Source: Stenotrophomonas indicatrix
GTDB taxonomy: Bacteria; Pseudomonadota; Gammaproteobacteria; Xanthomonadales; Xanthomonadaceae
Assembly (NCBI GenBank): GCA_041545745.1
Contig: CP168152.1
Span: 1,734,001-1,798,000, forward strand
DNA length: 64,000 nt
Direction of reading: 5' to 3'
The translations under genes were made by a program, and so were the position numbers. The notes beneath the pieces were generated by a model that saw only the letters and a program-made list of their open reading frames with translations, ran no database searches and was not told the origin of the DNA. Shown here in pieces: positions 8,384-16,832 of the stretch. Positions within the stretch are counted from its first letter, which is position 1; every line of letters starts with the position of its first letter.

Positions 8384-8707
8384 TCAGCGCTCCAGCAGCT
8401 TCAGCTTGTCCGGCTTGCCATCCCACTCGCCGGCGTCGGCCGGCGGATCCTTGCGCACCGTCAGCACCGGCCATTCCTTCGCCAGTTCTGCATTGAGGGC
8501 GACGAAACCTTCCTGACCAGCGGGAACATCGTCTTCCGGGAAGATCGCGTTGACCGGGCACTCGGGTTCGCAGAGGGTGCAGTCAATGCACTCGTCCGGG
8601 TCGATCACCAGGAAGTTCGGGCCTTCGTGGAAGCAATCCACGGGGCACACTTCCACGCAATCGGTGTGTTTGCACTTGATGCAGTTTTCGGTGACGACAA
8701 AGGGCAT
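8384..8707 (-). CDS. fdxA: seven-iron ferredoxin ([3Fe-4S][4Fe-4S])
   Basis: A 107-residue cytosolic electron carrier. The cysteine spacing fits the Azotobacter FdI type: C9, C17 and C50 for the [3Fe-4S] cluster, and C21, C40, C43 and C46 for the [4Fe-4S] cluster, within [19 protein letters not shown] and [13 protein letters not shown]. The long C-terminal extension after about residue 55 is also typical. It is monocistronic, convergent with the BamC-like gene and divergent from the sugar porter. Its redox partner cannot be read from the neighbours. Confidence 0.95.
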   Translation of the reverse strand: MPFVVTENCIKCKHTDCVEVCPVDCFHEGPNFLVIDPDECIDCTLCEPECPVNAIFPEDDVPAGQEGFVALNAELAKEWPVLTVRKDPPADAGEWDGKPDKLKLLER

Positions 8708-8731
8708 GGGTAGAGGGTGAATCGCTTTCTG

Positions 8732-8755
8732 AACCTGCCAATTCTAGAACAGGTT
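8732..8755. promoter_or_regulatory. AACCTG-N12-CAGGTT dyad between fdxA and the sugar porter
   Basis: A perfect 6-bp inverted repeat with a 12-nt AT-richer centre lies 25 bp upstream of fdxA and about 140 bp upstream of the sugar-porter start. Its position in a divergent intergenic region suits an operator. I do not know the cognate regulator. Confidence 0.35.
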
Positions 8756-8893
8756 GGCCCCCGGTGTCGGTTGCCGTGTGAAAGTGGGGCGGATTGGTGC
8801 CTGGAATGCCCATTTGGCGGCATGCCCGCCCTGTGCGACGCTGCCAAGGCCGCCGGCCCGCTTCGGTCGGCTCCCTTCCTTGCAGGATCCTTC

Positions 8894-10318
8894 ATGTCGC
8901 CAGTCCAGCCCGGTGCCGCCCCCAACGGCGGTGAGAACACTGCCTTCATCGTCCTGATCAGCTGCGCCGCCACCCTCGGCGGGTTCCTGTTCGGCTTCGA
9001 TAGTGGCGTCATCAATGGCACCGTCGACGGCCTGCGCCAGGCCTTCAACTCCAGCGAGGCCGCGCTCGGCTTCGAGGTCGCCTCGATGCTGCTGGGGTGC
9101 GCGATCGGCGCGTTCGCGGCCGGTTGGCTTGGTGACCGGCTGGGACGTCGCGGCGTGTTGATCGTGGCGGCCGTGATGTTCCTGGTGTCGGCGCTGGGCG
9201 CCGGCGCTGCACATGCGTCCTGGTTGTTCGTCTGTGCGCGCGTGCTCGGCGGATTCGCCGTCGGTGCGGCCAGCGTGATGTCGCCGGCCTACATCGCCGA
9301 AGTCGCGTCGGCGCGCTATCGCGGCCGGCTGGCGACCGTGCAGCAGATGGCGATCATCTGCGGTCTGTTCGCGGCGTTCCTCAGTAACTATCTGCTGGCC
9401 AGGGCTGCAGGCGCCTCTACCGAGCCGCTCTGGCTGGGGCAGGAGGCATGGCGCTGGATGTTCTGGATGCAGGCGCTGCCGTCACTGCTGTTCCTGCTGC
9501 TGTTGCTGGTGATCCCGGAAAGCCCGCGCTTCCTGGTGATGAAGGGCCGGCAGGCGCAGGCGAGGGCGGTGCTTGGCCGGTTGTATGGTGAACGCGCCGC
9601 GGTGAACAAGCAGGCCGAGATCGAAGCGAGCCTGGCCCAGGACCAGCACAAGCCGCGTTTCGGTGACCTGCTCAACAAGGCCACCGGCAAGCTGCGTCCC
9701 ATCGTCTGGGTCGGCATCGGACTGGCGATGTTCCAGCAGCTGGTCGGCATCAATGTGGTGTTCTATTACGGCGCCGTGCTGTGGCAGGCGGTGGGCTTTT
9801 CGGAAAGCGACGCGCTGCTGATCAACGTATTGTCCGGTGCGCTGAGCATCGGCGCCTGCCTGCTGACGGTATTGCTGATCGATCGCATCGGCCGCAGGCC
9901 GCTGCTGTGGGTCGGTTCGGTCGGCATGTCGGTGGCGCTGGTGCTGATGGTGGTCGCCTTCGCCAGTGGCAGCCTGGCCGATGGTCGACTGCAGCTGTCC
10001 GACGGCATGGGCCGGTTGGCGCTGGTAGCGGCCAACGTCTACGTGGTGTTCTTCAACATGTCCTGGGGCCCGGTGATGTGGGTGATGCTGGGCGAGATGT
10101 TCCCGAACCAGATCCGCGGCCCGGCGTTGGCCGTGGCCGGTGCGGCGCAGTGGACGTCGAATTTCGCGATCACCGTGACTTTCCCGATGCTGCTGACCGG
10201 TATCGGCCTGGCCGGTGCCTACGGCATCTACACCGTCGCCGCGATCCTCTCGATCATCTTCGTCGTCCGCCACGTGCGCGAGACCAAGGGCAAGGAACTG
10301 GAGCAGATGGAAGGCTGA
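8894..10318 (+). CDS. MFS sugar porter (glucose/xylose-type proton symporter family)
   Basis: A 474-residue inner-membrane transporter with 12 predicted helices. Sugar-porter signatures are complete: GFLFGFDSGVINGTV in helix 1, the loop GDRLGRRGVLI, PESPRFLVMKGR before the central loop, QQLVGINVVFYYG in helix 7, DRIGRRPLL in the second half, and ETKGKELEQME at the end. The start ATG at 8894 follows AGGA; an upstream in-frame ATG adds 59 residues without transporter character. The substrate is a monosaccharide but cannot be fixed by sight. It may feed the glk/zwf operon 17 kb away, which is inference. Confidence 0.9.
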   Translation: MSPVQPGAAPNGGENTAFIVLISCAATLGGFLFGFDSGVINGTVDGLRQAFNSSEAALGFEVASMLLGCAIGAFAAGWLGDRLGRRGVLIVAAVMFLVSALGAGAAHASWLFVCARVLGGFAVGAASVMSPAYIAEVASARYRGRLATVQQMAIICGLFAAFLSNYLLARAAGASTEPLWLGQEAWRWMFWMQALPSLLFLLLLLVIPESPRFLVMKGRQAQARAVLGRLYGERAAVNKQAEIEASLAQDQHKPRFGDLLNKATGKLRPIVWVGIGLAMFQQLVGINVVFYYGAVLWQAVGFSESDALLINVLSGALSIGACLLTVLLIDRIGRRPLLWVGSVGMSVALVLMVVAFASGSLADGRLQLSDGMGRLALVAANVYVVFFNMSWGPVMWVMLGEMFPNQIRGPALAVAGAAQWTSNFAITVTFPMLLTGIGLAGAYGIYTVAAILSIIFVVRHVRETKGKELEQMEG

Positions 10319-10357
10319 CGGCTCGGCCTGGCTTTCAGCGCCTTCCTGTTCCGAGGT

Positions 10358-10463
10358 GAGGCGGCAGGCCAGCCGCTCCAGGACACGCCGTAAACCCATC
10401 CATGGGGGCTCGATGGCGCCATTCATGGCGCCAACGGTCCTGGAGCGGCCGGCCCGCCGCCTC
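10358..10463 (+). repeat. long palindromic element, copy B
   Basis: Arms of 27 nt (10358-10384 and 10437-10463) match at 25 positions. The core is the same as in copies A and D, including the inner hairpin around CATTCATG, where one base of the constant loop has changed. It follows the sugar-porter stop by 39 bp and could act as a terminator-like stem. Confidence 0.85.
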
Positions 10464-10561
10464 TCGACAGATCGCGGATGGCGGACGCAGGCAAGCGCGT
10501 CGGGGTTGAATTTGTTTCGGAGGAGCGAGGCTGTTCTTGCCGCCGTCGCGGGAAATTGTCA

Positions 10562-10667
10562 GGAGGGGGCGGGCCACCCTTTCTTGGACCGTTGGCGCCA
10601 AGGATGGCGCCATCGAGCACCATGGATGGGCTTTAGCGTGTCCAGGAAAGGGTGGCCCGCCCCCTCC
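10562..10667 (-). repeat. long palindromic element, copy C
   Basis: Arms of 28 nt (10562-10589 and 10640-10667) match at 27 positions, with a sequence unlike the arms of B. The core runs on the minus strand and contains TGGCGCCATCCTTGGCGCCA. It forms a convergent pair with B. Confidence 0.85.
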
Positions 10668-10775
10668 CGCGCAGGAACAGAGAGGCGCAAAAGCGACCAC
10701 GCCCGTTGGAATCGAGAATCCGGTGACCCGTCCTGCCATAGGTTGACACCTATGGGGTGGATGATCCGGCCGCCG

Positions 10776-12010
10776 TCAGGCGGCCAAGGACGCCCGGTGC
10801 ATCGCATCGGGCGTCTGCATTTTAAGGGACAGGTGGGGGCGCTCGGCGTTGTAGATCTCCACTGCCTCAGCCACCATCTGCCGAGCCTGTCCCAGGTCCC
10901 GTGGGCGACGGAGCAGAAACTCGCATTTGAGGATCCCGTTGATCCGCTCTGCCAGAGCGTTCTGATAGCAATCGTAGCCGTCGGTCATGGAGCAGGTCAG
11001 GCCGTGCTTGGCATGGATCTTCTGATAGTTGTCCGAGCAGTACTGGATGCCCCGATCCGAATGATGGATCAGCCGTTGCCTCGTTTTCCGGGTTTTCAGG
11101 GCCATCTCCAATGCCTGCGCGGTATGTTCGGTCTGCAGCGTCTCATTCACGCTCCAGCCTACGATCTTGCGTGACCACGCATCGGTAACAAGGCTCAGGT
11201 AAACGAACTTCCCATCTGTTGGTAGATAGGTGATGTCAGCCACCCACACCTGTTCGCAGCCACTGGGAACGATGCATCCTTCACCGGATTTGAGCAGATT
11301 GGGATGCTTGCGGAAGCGATGATGGCTATCGGTCGTCTTGTGATACGCGCGGCGCTGCGGCACCAGCAAGCGCGCTTCTCGGAGCACGTCAAATAAACGA
11401 TCGCGCCCCAGAGCGATCCCCGCCGCCTGCAGCTTCGGCTCAATCAGATGGTGCAGCTTGCGCGTACCGACCCGAGGCTGGCGCGCGCGGCAGTCGCTCA
11501 CCAGCGACAGTGCCGTAGCATCAGCAGCGTCTCGCCGCTGATGGCGGTGACCGGCCTGATAGAACGCCTGCCGACTGATGCCGAAATGGCGGCAAGCCCT
11601 TGCCACGCTTACGCCTTTGAGGCGCCCTTGCGTGAGGACTTGCCGGAAGGCTTTTTTACGATTTTTACCCCGTAATCCTCTTTGAGGACATCCACGATGG
11701 CCTCGAACAACTGCGCCTTCTCGTTTGCCTCCCGCAACTGGACCTGCAGGGCCTTGATCTGTTGTTCCGGCGTCAGCGGCTTGGCCGCCCCGGCTTTGGG
11801 GACAGTGCTCATGGGAGGCAATGATGCCCCAGCTGACCAATCCTGCCGACCATGCCGACGAAGCCAGGAAAGCACCGTGCTGCGCCCTTGGATCCCATAA
11901 CGCTCCTGGGCCTTTTTGTAGGTCAGCTCCCCGCGCTCGACCTGGTCTACCACCGACAACTTGAAGGCCAGCGAGTAATCCCGTTGGCTGCGCCTGATTG
12001 TTGATTTCAT
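10776..12010 (-). CDS. IS3-family transposase OrfAB (programmed -1 frameshift), copy 2
   Basis: The predicted protein is identical to the copy 1 transposase: OrfA helix-turn-helix and coiled coil, slippage at the A6G run, then the DDE core (VWVADITYLPTDG, HHSDRGIQYCSDNY, NALAERINGILKCEF). There is no disabling change, so both copies should be active. Confidence 0.9.
11609..12010 (-). CDS. IS3-family transposase OrfA, copy 2
   Basis: 133 residues, identical to OrfA of copy 1, with the same HTH region, leucine-heptad coiled coil and C-terminal overlap with the slippery run. Confidence 0.9.
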   Translation of the reverse strand: MKSTIRRSQRDYSLAFKLSVVDQVERGELTYKKAQERYGIQGRSTVLSWLRRHGRQDWSAGASLPPMSTVPKAGAAKPLTPEQQIKALQVQLREANEKAQLFEAIVDVLKEDYGVKIVKKPSGKSSRKGASKA

Positions 12011-12072
12011 TGAACATTCCTTTTCCAGAGGGAAAAGGTGTCAACCCAATTCAGGACGGGTCACGGAAAACA

Positions 12073-12098
12073 GAAAAGCCCGCACAAGGCGGGCTTTT
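12073..12098. terminator. bidirectional terminator downstream of tRNA-Glu
   Basis: The hairpin AAAAGCCCGC / GCGGGCTTTTT has a short ACAAG loop. On the minus strand it follows the tRNA gene with T-rich sequence after the stem. The IS copy 2 right end lies 9 bp away. Confidence 0.8.
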
Positions 12099-12118
12099 TC
12101 GGTTCCTGCTGCGGCGAC

Positions 12119-12193
12119 TGGTGCTCCCTAGGGGACTCGAACCCCTGTTTTAGCCTTGAGAGGGCCACGTCCTAACCACTAGACGAAGGGAGC
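12119..12193 (-). tRNA. tRNA-Glu (anticodon CTC)
   Basis: A 75-nt cloverleaf with encoded CCA. The acceptor stem is GCTCCCT / AGGGAGC with discriminator A. The D arm is GTC...GAC, the anticodon arm is TGGCC-CTCTCAA-GGCTA with CTC in the loop, and the T arm is GGGGTTCGAGTCCCC. The sequence is close to bacterial tRNA-Glu. It is divergent from pcnB. Confidence 0.93.
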
Positions 12194-12236
12194 AGTGTGT
12201 CGCTGCCGGTGCAGGAGCGCTAGTATATGCACCTCG

Positions 12237-13622
12237 ATGCCATTGGGCAATCCCGAAACTTCAACCGGAAGCGCCAACATCATTTCCTCTGCTACATCAC
12301 CGTTCAGCCTGCGCGTCATCCCGCGCGACCAGCACACGATCTCCCGCAAGGACATCAGCCCGAACGCTTTGCGCGTGCTTTATCGACTGCGCGATGCCGG
12401 CTTCGGCGCCTACCTTGTCGGCGGCGCGGTGCGCGATCTGCTGGTCAATGGCCAACCCAAGGATTTCGACGTGGCCACCGATGCCACGCCCGAACAGGTC
12501 AAGCAGTTGTTCCGCAACTGCCGCCTGATCGGTCGCCGTTTCCGCCTGGCCCATGTTGTGTTTGGCCGCGAGATCATCGAAGTCGCCACCTTCCGTGCCA
12601 ACATCGATGACGGCAGCGGCGATCGCGAGATGGAAAACGGCATGCTCGTGCGCGACAACGTGTACGGCAGCATCGAAGACGACGCCATCCGCCGCGATTT
12701 CACCTGCAATGCCCTGTACTACGCCATCGAGGACTTCTCGGTGCGTGACTACACCGGCGGCTTCGAAGATGTGCAGGCACGTCTGATGAAGCTCATCGGC
12801 GATCCGGTGCAGCGCTACCAGGAAGACCCGGTGCGCATGCTGCGTGCGGTCCGCCTGGCGGCCAAGCTCGGCTTCCAGATCGAAGAGGGCACCGCTGCAC
12901 CGATCCCGCAGCTGGCCGGCCTGCTCAATGAAGCCGCACCGGCGCGCCTGTTCGAGGAAGTCCTGAAGTTGTTCCTGTCCGGCCACGGCGTGGCCAGCTT
13001 TGAAGGACTGGAGCGCTATGGCCTGTTCGACGTGTTGTTCCCGGAAAGCGCCAAGGCGCTGAAGTCGAACCGTACCGGTGCGCTGCGCCGCATGGTGGTC
13101 GAGGGCCTGGCCAACACCGATGCACGCGTGGCCAATGACGAGCCCGTGTCGCCGGCGTTCCTGTTCGCACTGTTGCTGTGGCCGGCCTATTGCCGCGCGC
13201 AGGCAACCCTGCTCAAGCAGGGCGTGGCGCCGGAAGAGGCGCAGCGTCGCGCCGCCGACCGCGTCACCGTGCAGCAGTTGAGCACCATCGCATTGCCGCG
13301 CCGATTCTCGCTGCCGATGCAGGAAATCTGGCTGCTGCAGGCGCGCTTCAGTTCGCGTCAGCGCAAGCGCGTCATGCGCACGCTCAGCCACCCCCGTTTC
13401 CGTGCAGCCTTCGATTTCCTGTCCCTGCGCCAGGTGGCCTCGGCAGAGCACGAAGCCGATGTCGCGTTCTGGCGCGAAGCGCAGGCGCAGTCCGGGCATG
13501 AGCTGGATTCGTCGCTGGATTCGCTGCACAGCGAGGCCGGCGATGAGGATGGTGGGGCGCCGCGCAAGCGTCGTCGTCGCCGTCGTCGTCCAGATGGCGC
13601 AGCTGCCGGTGCCGCCGAGTAA
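12237..13622 (+). CDS. pcnB: poly(A) polymerase I
   Basis: About 461 residues of a class II nucleotidyltransferase that adds poly(A) tails to RNA 3' ends and so speeds decay. Visible are VIPRDQHTISRKDISPNALR, the nucleotide-binding GAYLVGGAVRDLLVNG, the metal-binding DFDVATDATPEQVKQLFRNC and the RNA-binding region from EDPVRMLRAVRLAAKLGF. The C-terminus is an Arg-rich tail (KRRRRRRRRP-like) that probably binds RNA. Start ATG 12237 has no strong ribosome binding site; similarity begins some 25 codons later, so the start could be downstream. folK follows after 3 bp. Confidence 0.93.
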   Translation: MPLGNPETSTGSANIISSATSPFSLRVIPRDQHTISRKDISPNALRVLYRLRDAGFGAYLVGGAVRDLLVNGQPKDFDVATDATPEQVKQLFRNCRLIGRRFRLAHVVFGREIIEVATFRANIDDGSGDREMENGMLVRDNVYGSIEDDAIRRDFTCNALYYAIEDFSVRDYTGGFEDVQARLMKLIGDPVQRYQEDPVRMLRAVRLAAKLGFQIEEGTAAPIPQLAGLLNEAAPARLFEEVLKLFLSGHGVASFEGLERYGLFDVLFPESAKALKSNRTGALRRMVVEGLANTDARVANDEPVSPAFLFALLLWPAYCRAQATLLKQGVAPEEAQRRAADRVTVQQLSTIALPRRFSLPMQEIWLLQARFSSRQRKRVMRTLSHPRFRAAFDFLSLRQVASAEHEADVAFWREAQAQSGHELDSSLDSLHSEAGDEDGGAPRKRRRRRRRPDGAAAGAAE

Positions 13623-13625
13623 TCG

Positions 13626-14111
13626 ATGACCGCTGCCTGGATCGGGCTGGGCGCCAATCTTGGCGATGCAGCCAACACCGTCCGCGCGGCTATTGCCGCG
13701 CTGGACGAGCTGCCCGGAACCCGGCTGACGCAGGCGTCGCGGTTGTACGCGACGCCGGCTTGGGGCAACGAGGACCAGCCGCCCTTCGTCAACGCAGTGG
13801 CCTCGGTCGACACCGATCTGTCCGCTGTCACGCTGCTGCAGGCCATGCTCGCGCTGGAGCAGCGCTTCGGCCGCGTACGCCACCCTGCCGTGCACTGGGG
13901 GCCGCGTGCGCTGGATCTGGACCTGCTGCTGTTCGGCGCGCAGGTGCTGGACCTGCCCGAGCTGAAAGTGCCGCATCCCTACCTGCACCAGCGTGCGTTC
14001 GTGTTGGTGCCGTTGGCCGAAATCGCCGCCGATCTGGCCATTCCCGGCCATGGCCGCGTGCGGGATGCAGTGATGCGGGTGGATGCCTGCGGGATCGCGC
14101 CGTTAGGGTGA
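13626..14111 (+). CDS. folK: 2-amino-4-hydroxy-6-hydroxymethyldihydropteridine pyrophosphokinase
   Basis: A 161-residue cytosolic folate-pathway enzyme that transfers pyrophosphate from ATP to 6-hydroxymethyl-dihydropterin. It begins [11 protein letters not shown], has the pterin-contact segment [10 protein letters not shown] and [10 protein letters not shown], and carries the HPPK signature as [14 protein letters not shown] followed by [16 protein letters not shown]. Length is normal. It lies 3 bp after pcnB and 34 bp before panB, the pcnB-folK-panB order common in gammaproteobacteria. Confidence 0.96.
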   Translation: MTAAWIGLGANLGDAANTVRAAIAALDELPGTRLTQASRLYATPAWGNEDQPPFVNAVASVDTDLSAVTLLQAMLALEQRFGRVRHPAVHWGPRALDLDLLLFGAQVLDLPELKVPHPYLHQRAFVLVPLAEIAADLAIPGHGRVRDAVMRVDACGIAPLG

Positions 14112-14145
14112 TAATGCCCGGGTTATCTCCCCCGGTTATCAGCAC

Positions 14146-14961
14146 ATGAGCACCCACGCAGACAGCAAGCCCTGGACCGTTCCCGCCCTGGCCGAGGCCA
14201 AGCGCAATGGCCAGAAGCTGGTCATGTTGACCGCCTACGACGCAGGCTTCGCCCGCACGTTCGATGCCAACGGTGTCGACCTGATCCTGATCGGCGATTC
14301 GCTGGGCATGGTCGTGCAGGGTCACGATTCGACCCTGCCGGTAACCGTCGCCGACATGGTCTACCACACCCGCGCGGTCGCCCGCGTGCTGCAGCGTGCG
14401 CTGCTGATCGCCGACCTGCCGTTTGGCGCCGATGCCACCCCGGAACGTGCACTGGATGCTTCGTTGCAGCTGCTGCAGGCGGGGGCAGAGATGGTCAAGA
14501 TCGAAGGTGCCGGCTTCAAGGTCGACATCGTCCGCTATCTGGTCGAGCGCGAGATCCCGGTCTGTTCGCACCTGGGCCTGACCCCGCAGTCGGTGCTGCG
14601 CCTGGGTGGCTTCAAGATCCAGGGCCGTGGCGATGCCGCGCGCCAGCTGGTGGACGATGCGAAGGCCGTGGCCGAGGCCGGTGCCAGCATCATCGTGCTC
14701 GAATGCGTGCCGACTCCGGTTGCCGCCGCCGTCACCGCTGCCGTGCCGGTGCCGACCGTCGGTATCGGTGCCGGTCCGCAGTGCGACGGCCAGGTACTGG
14801 TGCTGCATGACTTCCTTGGCCTGGACAGCGGCCACCGCCGCCCGAAGTTCGTCAAGGACTTCCTGGCTGAGGGCGGCTCGGTGGCCGGCGCCACCCGCGC
14901 CTACGCCGATGCCGTGCGCGATGGCAGCTTCCCCGACGAAGAGCACGCGTACGCCCAATGA
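14146..14961 (+). CDS. panB: 3-methyl-2-oxobutanoate hydroxymethyltransferase
   Basis: A 271-residue enzyme that makes ketopantoate from 2-oxoisovalerate using methylene-tetrahydrofolate, the first step of pantothenate synthesis. Motifs include [34 protein letters not shown] with Mg-binding Asp, and [20 protein letters not shown] near the C-terminus. The stop overlaps the panC ATG in ATGA, so the two enzymes are coupled. Confidence 0.97.
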   Translation: MSTHADSKPWTVPALAEAKRNGQKLVMLTAYDAGFARTFDANGVDLILIGDSLGMVVQGHDSTLPVTVADMVYHTRAVARVLQRALLIADLPFGADATPERALDASLQLLQAGAEMVKIEGAGFKVDIVRYLVEREIPVCSHLGLTPQSVLRLGGFKIQGRGDAARQLVDDAKAVAEAGASIIVLECVPTPVAAAVTAAVPVPTVGIGAGPQCDGQVLVLHDFLGLDSGHRRPKFVKDFLAEGGSVAGATRAYADAVRDGSFPDEEHAYAQ

Positions 14962-15797
14962 TCCAGACCTTCAACGAACTCGGTGCACTGCGCGCGCAGA
15001 TCGCGCAGTGGAAGGGCGAGGGCCTGCGCGTGGCGCTGGTGCCGACCATGGGCAACCTGCATGGCGGGCACCACGCGCTGGTCACCTTGGCAAAGCAGTA
15101 CGCCGACAAGGTCGTGGCCAGCATCTTCGTCAACCCGACGCAGTTCGGGCCGAACGAGGATTTCAGCCGCTATCCGCGCACCCCCGAAGCCGATGTGGCC
15201 GGGCTGGAGCAAGTGGGCTGCGATGCAGTGTGGCTGCCCAGCGTCGAAGCGATGTACCCGCTGGGCGTGGACAAAACCACGCAGATGCATGCGCCTGGCG
15301 TCAGTGAAGTGCTGGAAGGCGCCAGCCGCCCGGGCCATTTCGATGGCGTGTGCACGGTGGTGGCGCGGCTGTTCCTGCAGGTGCAGCCGGACGTGGCCGT
15401 GTTCGGTCGCAAGGACTACCAGCAACTGGCGGTCATCAAGCAGATGGTGGCCGAGCTGTCGTTCCCGATCCAGATCGTCGGTGCCGAGATCGTGCGGGAT
15501 GAGGATGGCCTGGCCAAGAGCTCGCGCAACCAGTACCTCAGCGCCGAGCAGCGCCCGTTGGCGACCACCCTTCATCGCACCCTGCTTGGCATGCGCGAAG
15601 GTTATGTGGCCGGGCACGGCCGTGAACGCATCGAGGCCGACGCCGTCGCTGCGCTGCAGGCGGCCGGCTTCCAGGTGGATTACGCGGTGCTGCGCACCCC
15701 GGAGCTGGCCGAACCGAGCTTCGACGGCGGTGGCCGTGTGGCCCTGATCGCCGCCCGCCTGGGCGCCACCCGGTTGATCGACAACCTGGAGTTCTGA
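14958..15797 (+). CDS. panC: pantothenate synthetase
   Basis: A 279-residue ATP-dependent ligase joining pantoate to beta-alanine. The class I tRNA-synthetase-like HIGH motif appears as [14 protein letters not shown]. Further marks are [28 protein letters not shown] and the KMSK-like [13 protein letters not shown]. It overlaps panB by 4 nt. A perfect GGGCGCCC hairpin follows shortly after the stop, before the membrane-protein gene, and could act as an attenuator or processing site. Confidence 0.97.
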   Translation: MIQTFNELGALRAQIAQWKGEGLRVALVPTMGNLHGGHHALVTLAKQYADKVVASIFVNPTQFGPNEDFSRYPRTPEADVAGLEQVGCDAVWLPSVEAMYPLGVDKTTQMHAPGVSEVLEGASRPGHFDGVCTVVARLFLQVQPDVAVFGRKDYQQLAVIKQMVAELSFPIQIVGAEIVRDEDGLAKSSRNQYLSAEQRPLATTLHRTLLGMREGYVAGHGRERIEADAVAALQAAGFQVDYAVLRTPELAEPSFDGGGRVALIAARLGATRLIDNLEF

Positions 15798-15817
15798 GCC
15801 GCATGCGCGGTTCTGCA

Positions 15818-15838
15818 GGGCGCCCGTAGTGGGCGCCC
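15818..15838. other. hairpin in the panC-orf gap
   Basis: GGGCGCCC, a 5-nt GTAGT loop and GGGCGCCC form a perfect 8-bp stem 21 bp after panC. No T-run follows, so it is not a standard terminator. The GTAG loop resembles the SMAG head. Confidence 0.5.
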
Positions 15839-15869
15839 ACTGTTCGCCGGACAAGGATGACGTGCCGAC

Positions 15870-16364
15870 ATGACCTCGTATTCCGCCAGCTCCGGCCGCC
15901 GCGCCGTGGCGGCGATCCTGGCGGTGTTCGCCGCCGCGCTGCTGCCTTCGCTGGTGATCGGTGGCCTGATTGCCGGTCTCAGTCTCGGCCAGGAAGTGGC
16001 CACGGCCGCGCTGGCGGCCGCATTGATGTTCGTGCTGGCCTTCGCCCATGCCGTGGCGGTGCTGCTGCCGATGGGCCTGATCCTGCTGTCCTCCGGCCGC
16101 CTGCGCCGGGCGTGGTTCGCGCTGGTGGGGGCAGGGCTGGGTGCGCTGGCCATGGCCACCTGCGCCTGGCCCGACGGGTCTGACGGCGCTCTGATGAGCC
16201 GCTTGACCGATGCCGGCAGCTTCGACTGGACCAGCTATGCCTTCTCGGTACTGGTGGCGGCCGGATTCGGCCTGATGGCCGGACTGGCGTTCCATGCCGT
16301 GTTCCGGGCCGTGCTGGCCGGTGCCGCAGCGCCGGCGCCGGGCGCGCAGCAGCGCACCGGCTGA
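15870..16364 (+). CDS. hypothetical membrane protein within the pan cluster
   Basis: A 164-residue protein with four likely membrane segments (around residues 12-38, 45-75, 85-105 and 125-150) and a Pro/Ala-rich cytosolic tail. I recognise no named family. It sits between panC and panD, separated by 72 and 87 bp, on the same strand. The position invites a link to pantothenate or beta-alanine transport, but nothing in the sequence shows that. It may be an unrelated Xanthomonad gene that landed here. Confidence 0.65.
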   Translation: MTSYSASSGRRAVAAILAVFAAALLPSLVIGGLIAGLSLGQEVATAALAAALMFVLAFAHAVAVLLPMGLILLSSGRLRRAWFALVGAGLGALAMATCAWPDGSDGALMSRLTDAGSFDWTSYAFSVLVAAGFGLMAGLAFHAVFRAVLAGAAAPAPGAQQRTG

Positions 16365-16451
16365 ACGGTCTTCAGCATCCCGCGGCAGCTACCTGACCGC
16401 TGCCGCGTGGGTGCTAGAATCCGCTCTTTCCTTTGCCGTTGCAGCGCCCCC

Positions 16452-16832
16452 ATGCACCTGTCCCTGCTCAAGACCAAGATCCACCGCGCCACCGTCACCC
16501 ATTCCGAGCTGAACTACGAAGGCTCGATCGCCATCGATGACAACCTGCTGGCTGCCACTGGCATCCGTGAATTCGAGCAGGTGCACATCTGGGACGTGAC
16601 CAACGGTGCGCGCTTCTCGACCTACGCGATCCGCGCCGAAGCGGGCAGCGGCGTCGTCTCGCTCAATGGTGGCGCCGCGCGCCACGTGCAGGTCGGTGAC
16701 ATCATCATCATTGCCGCCTTCGCCAGCATGACCGAGCAGGAAGCCGACAGCTTCAAGCCGAAGCTGGTGTACGTGGATGGCAACAACCAGATCTCCCACA
16801 CCAACGACACGATCCCGACCCAGGCCGCATGA
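16452..16832 (+). CDS. panD: aspartate 1-decarboxylase precursor
   Basis: A 126-residue pyruvoyl enzyme that makes beta-alanine for pantothenate. Self-cleavage between G24 and S25 (YEGSIAID) creates the pyruvoyl group. Other marks are the substrate-binding region [19 protein letters not shown] (here [16 protein letters not shown]) and [19 protein letters not shown]. The ATG at 16452 gives the standard length; the upstream in-frame start adds 15 Cys/Arg-rich residues not found in the family. The stop overlaps pgi by 4 nt. Confidence 0.97.
   Translation: MHLSLLKTKIHRATVTHSELNYEGSIAIDDNLLAATGIREFEQVHIWDVTNGARFSTYAIRAEAGSGVVSLNGGAARHVQVGDIIIIAAFASMTEQEADSFKPKLVYVDGNNQISHTNDTIPTQAA

Larger units (their letters stand above)
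10319..10723. other. 405-bp intergenic region holding the convergent palindromes B and C
   Basis: No credible gene was seen. It contains element B (10358-10463, core plus) and element C (10562-10667, core minus), facing each other across about 98 bp. The two inner flanks resemble each other when read toward the centre (TCGACAGATCGCGGATGGCG versus TGACAATTTCCCGCGACGGC). The left end of IS copy 2 follows at 10724. Confidence 0.7.
10724..12063 (-). mobile_element. IS3-family insertion sequence, copy 2 (1340 bp)
   Basis: The same element as copy 1, in the same orientation, with the same 12-bp ends TGACCCGTCCTG and CAGGACGGGTCA. It is flanked by its own 3-bp duplication CGG (10721-10723 and 12064-12066), which shows an independent insertion. 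It lies between the sugar porter and tRNA-Glu, again beside a bidirectional terminator. Confidence 0.95.

Noticed and set aside
10358..10463. Palindromes as simple rho-independent terminators
   Set aside because: The stems are far longer than needed, no T-run follows, the core is conserved, and copies also occur in divergent promoter regions (44.7-45.0 kb) where a terminator role is unlikely to be the main one.
6908..12063. A composite transposon made of the two IS copies
   Set aside because: Each copy has its own, different 3-bp target duplication (GCC and CGG), so each inserted alone. A composite would share one duplication at its outer ends.
12297..14051. A 584-codon open frame on the minus strand opposite pcnB and folK
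   Set aside because: It is a shadow of two clearly recognised genes, rich in His, Gln and Arg, with no domain. Long antisense frames are expected at this GC content.
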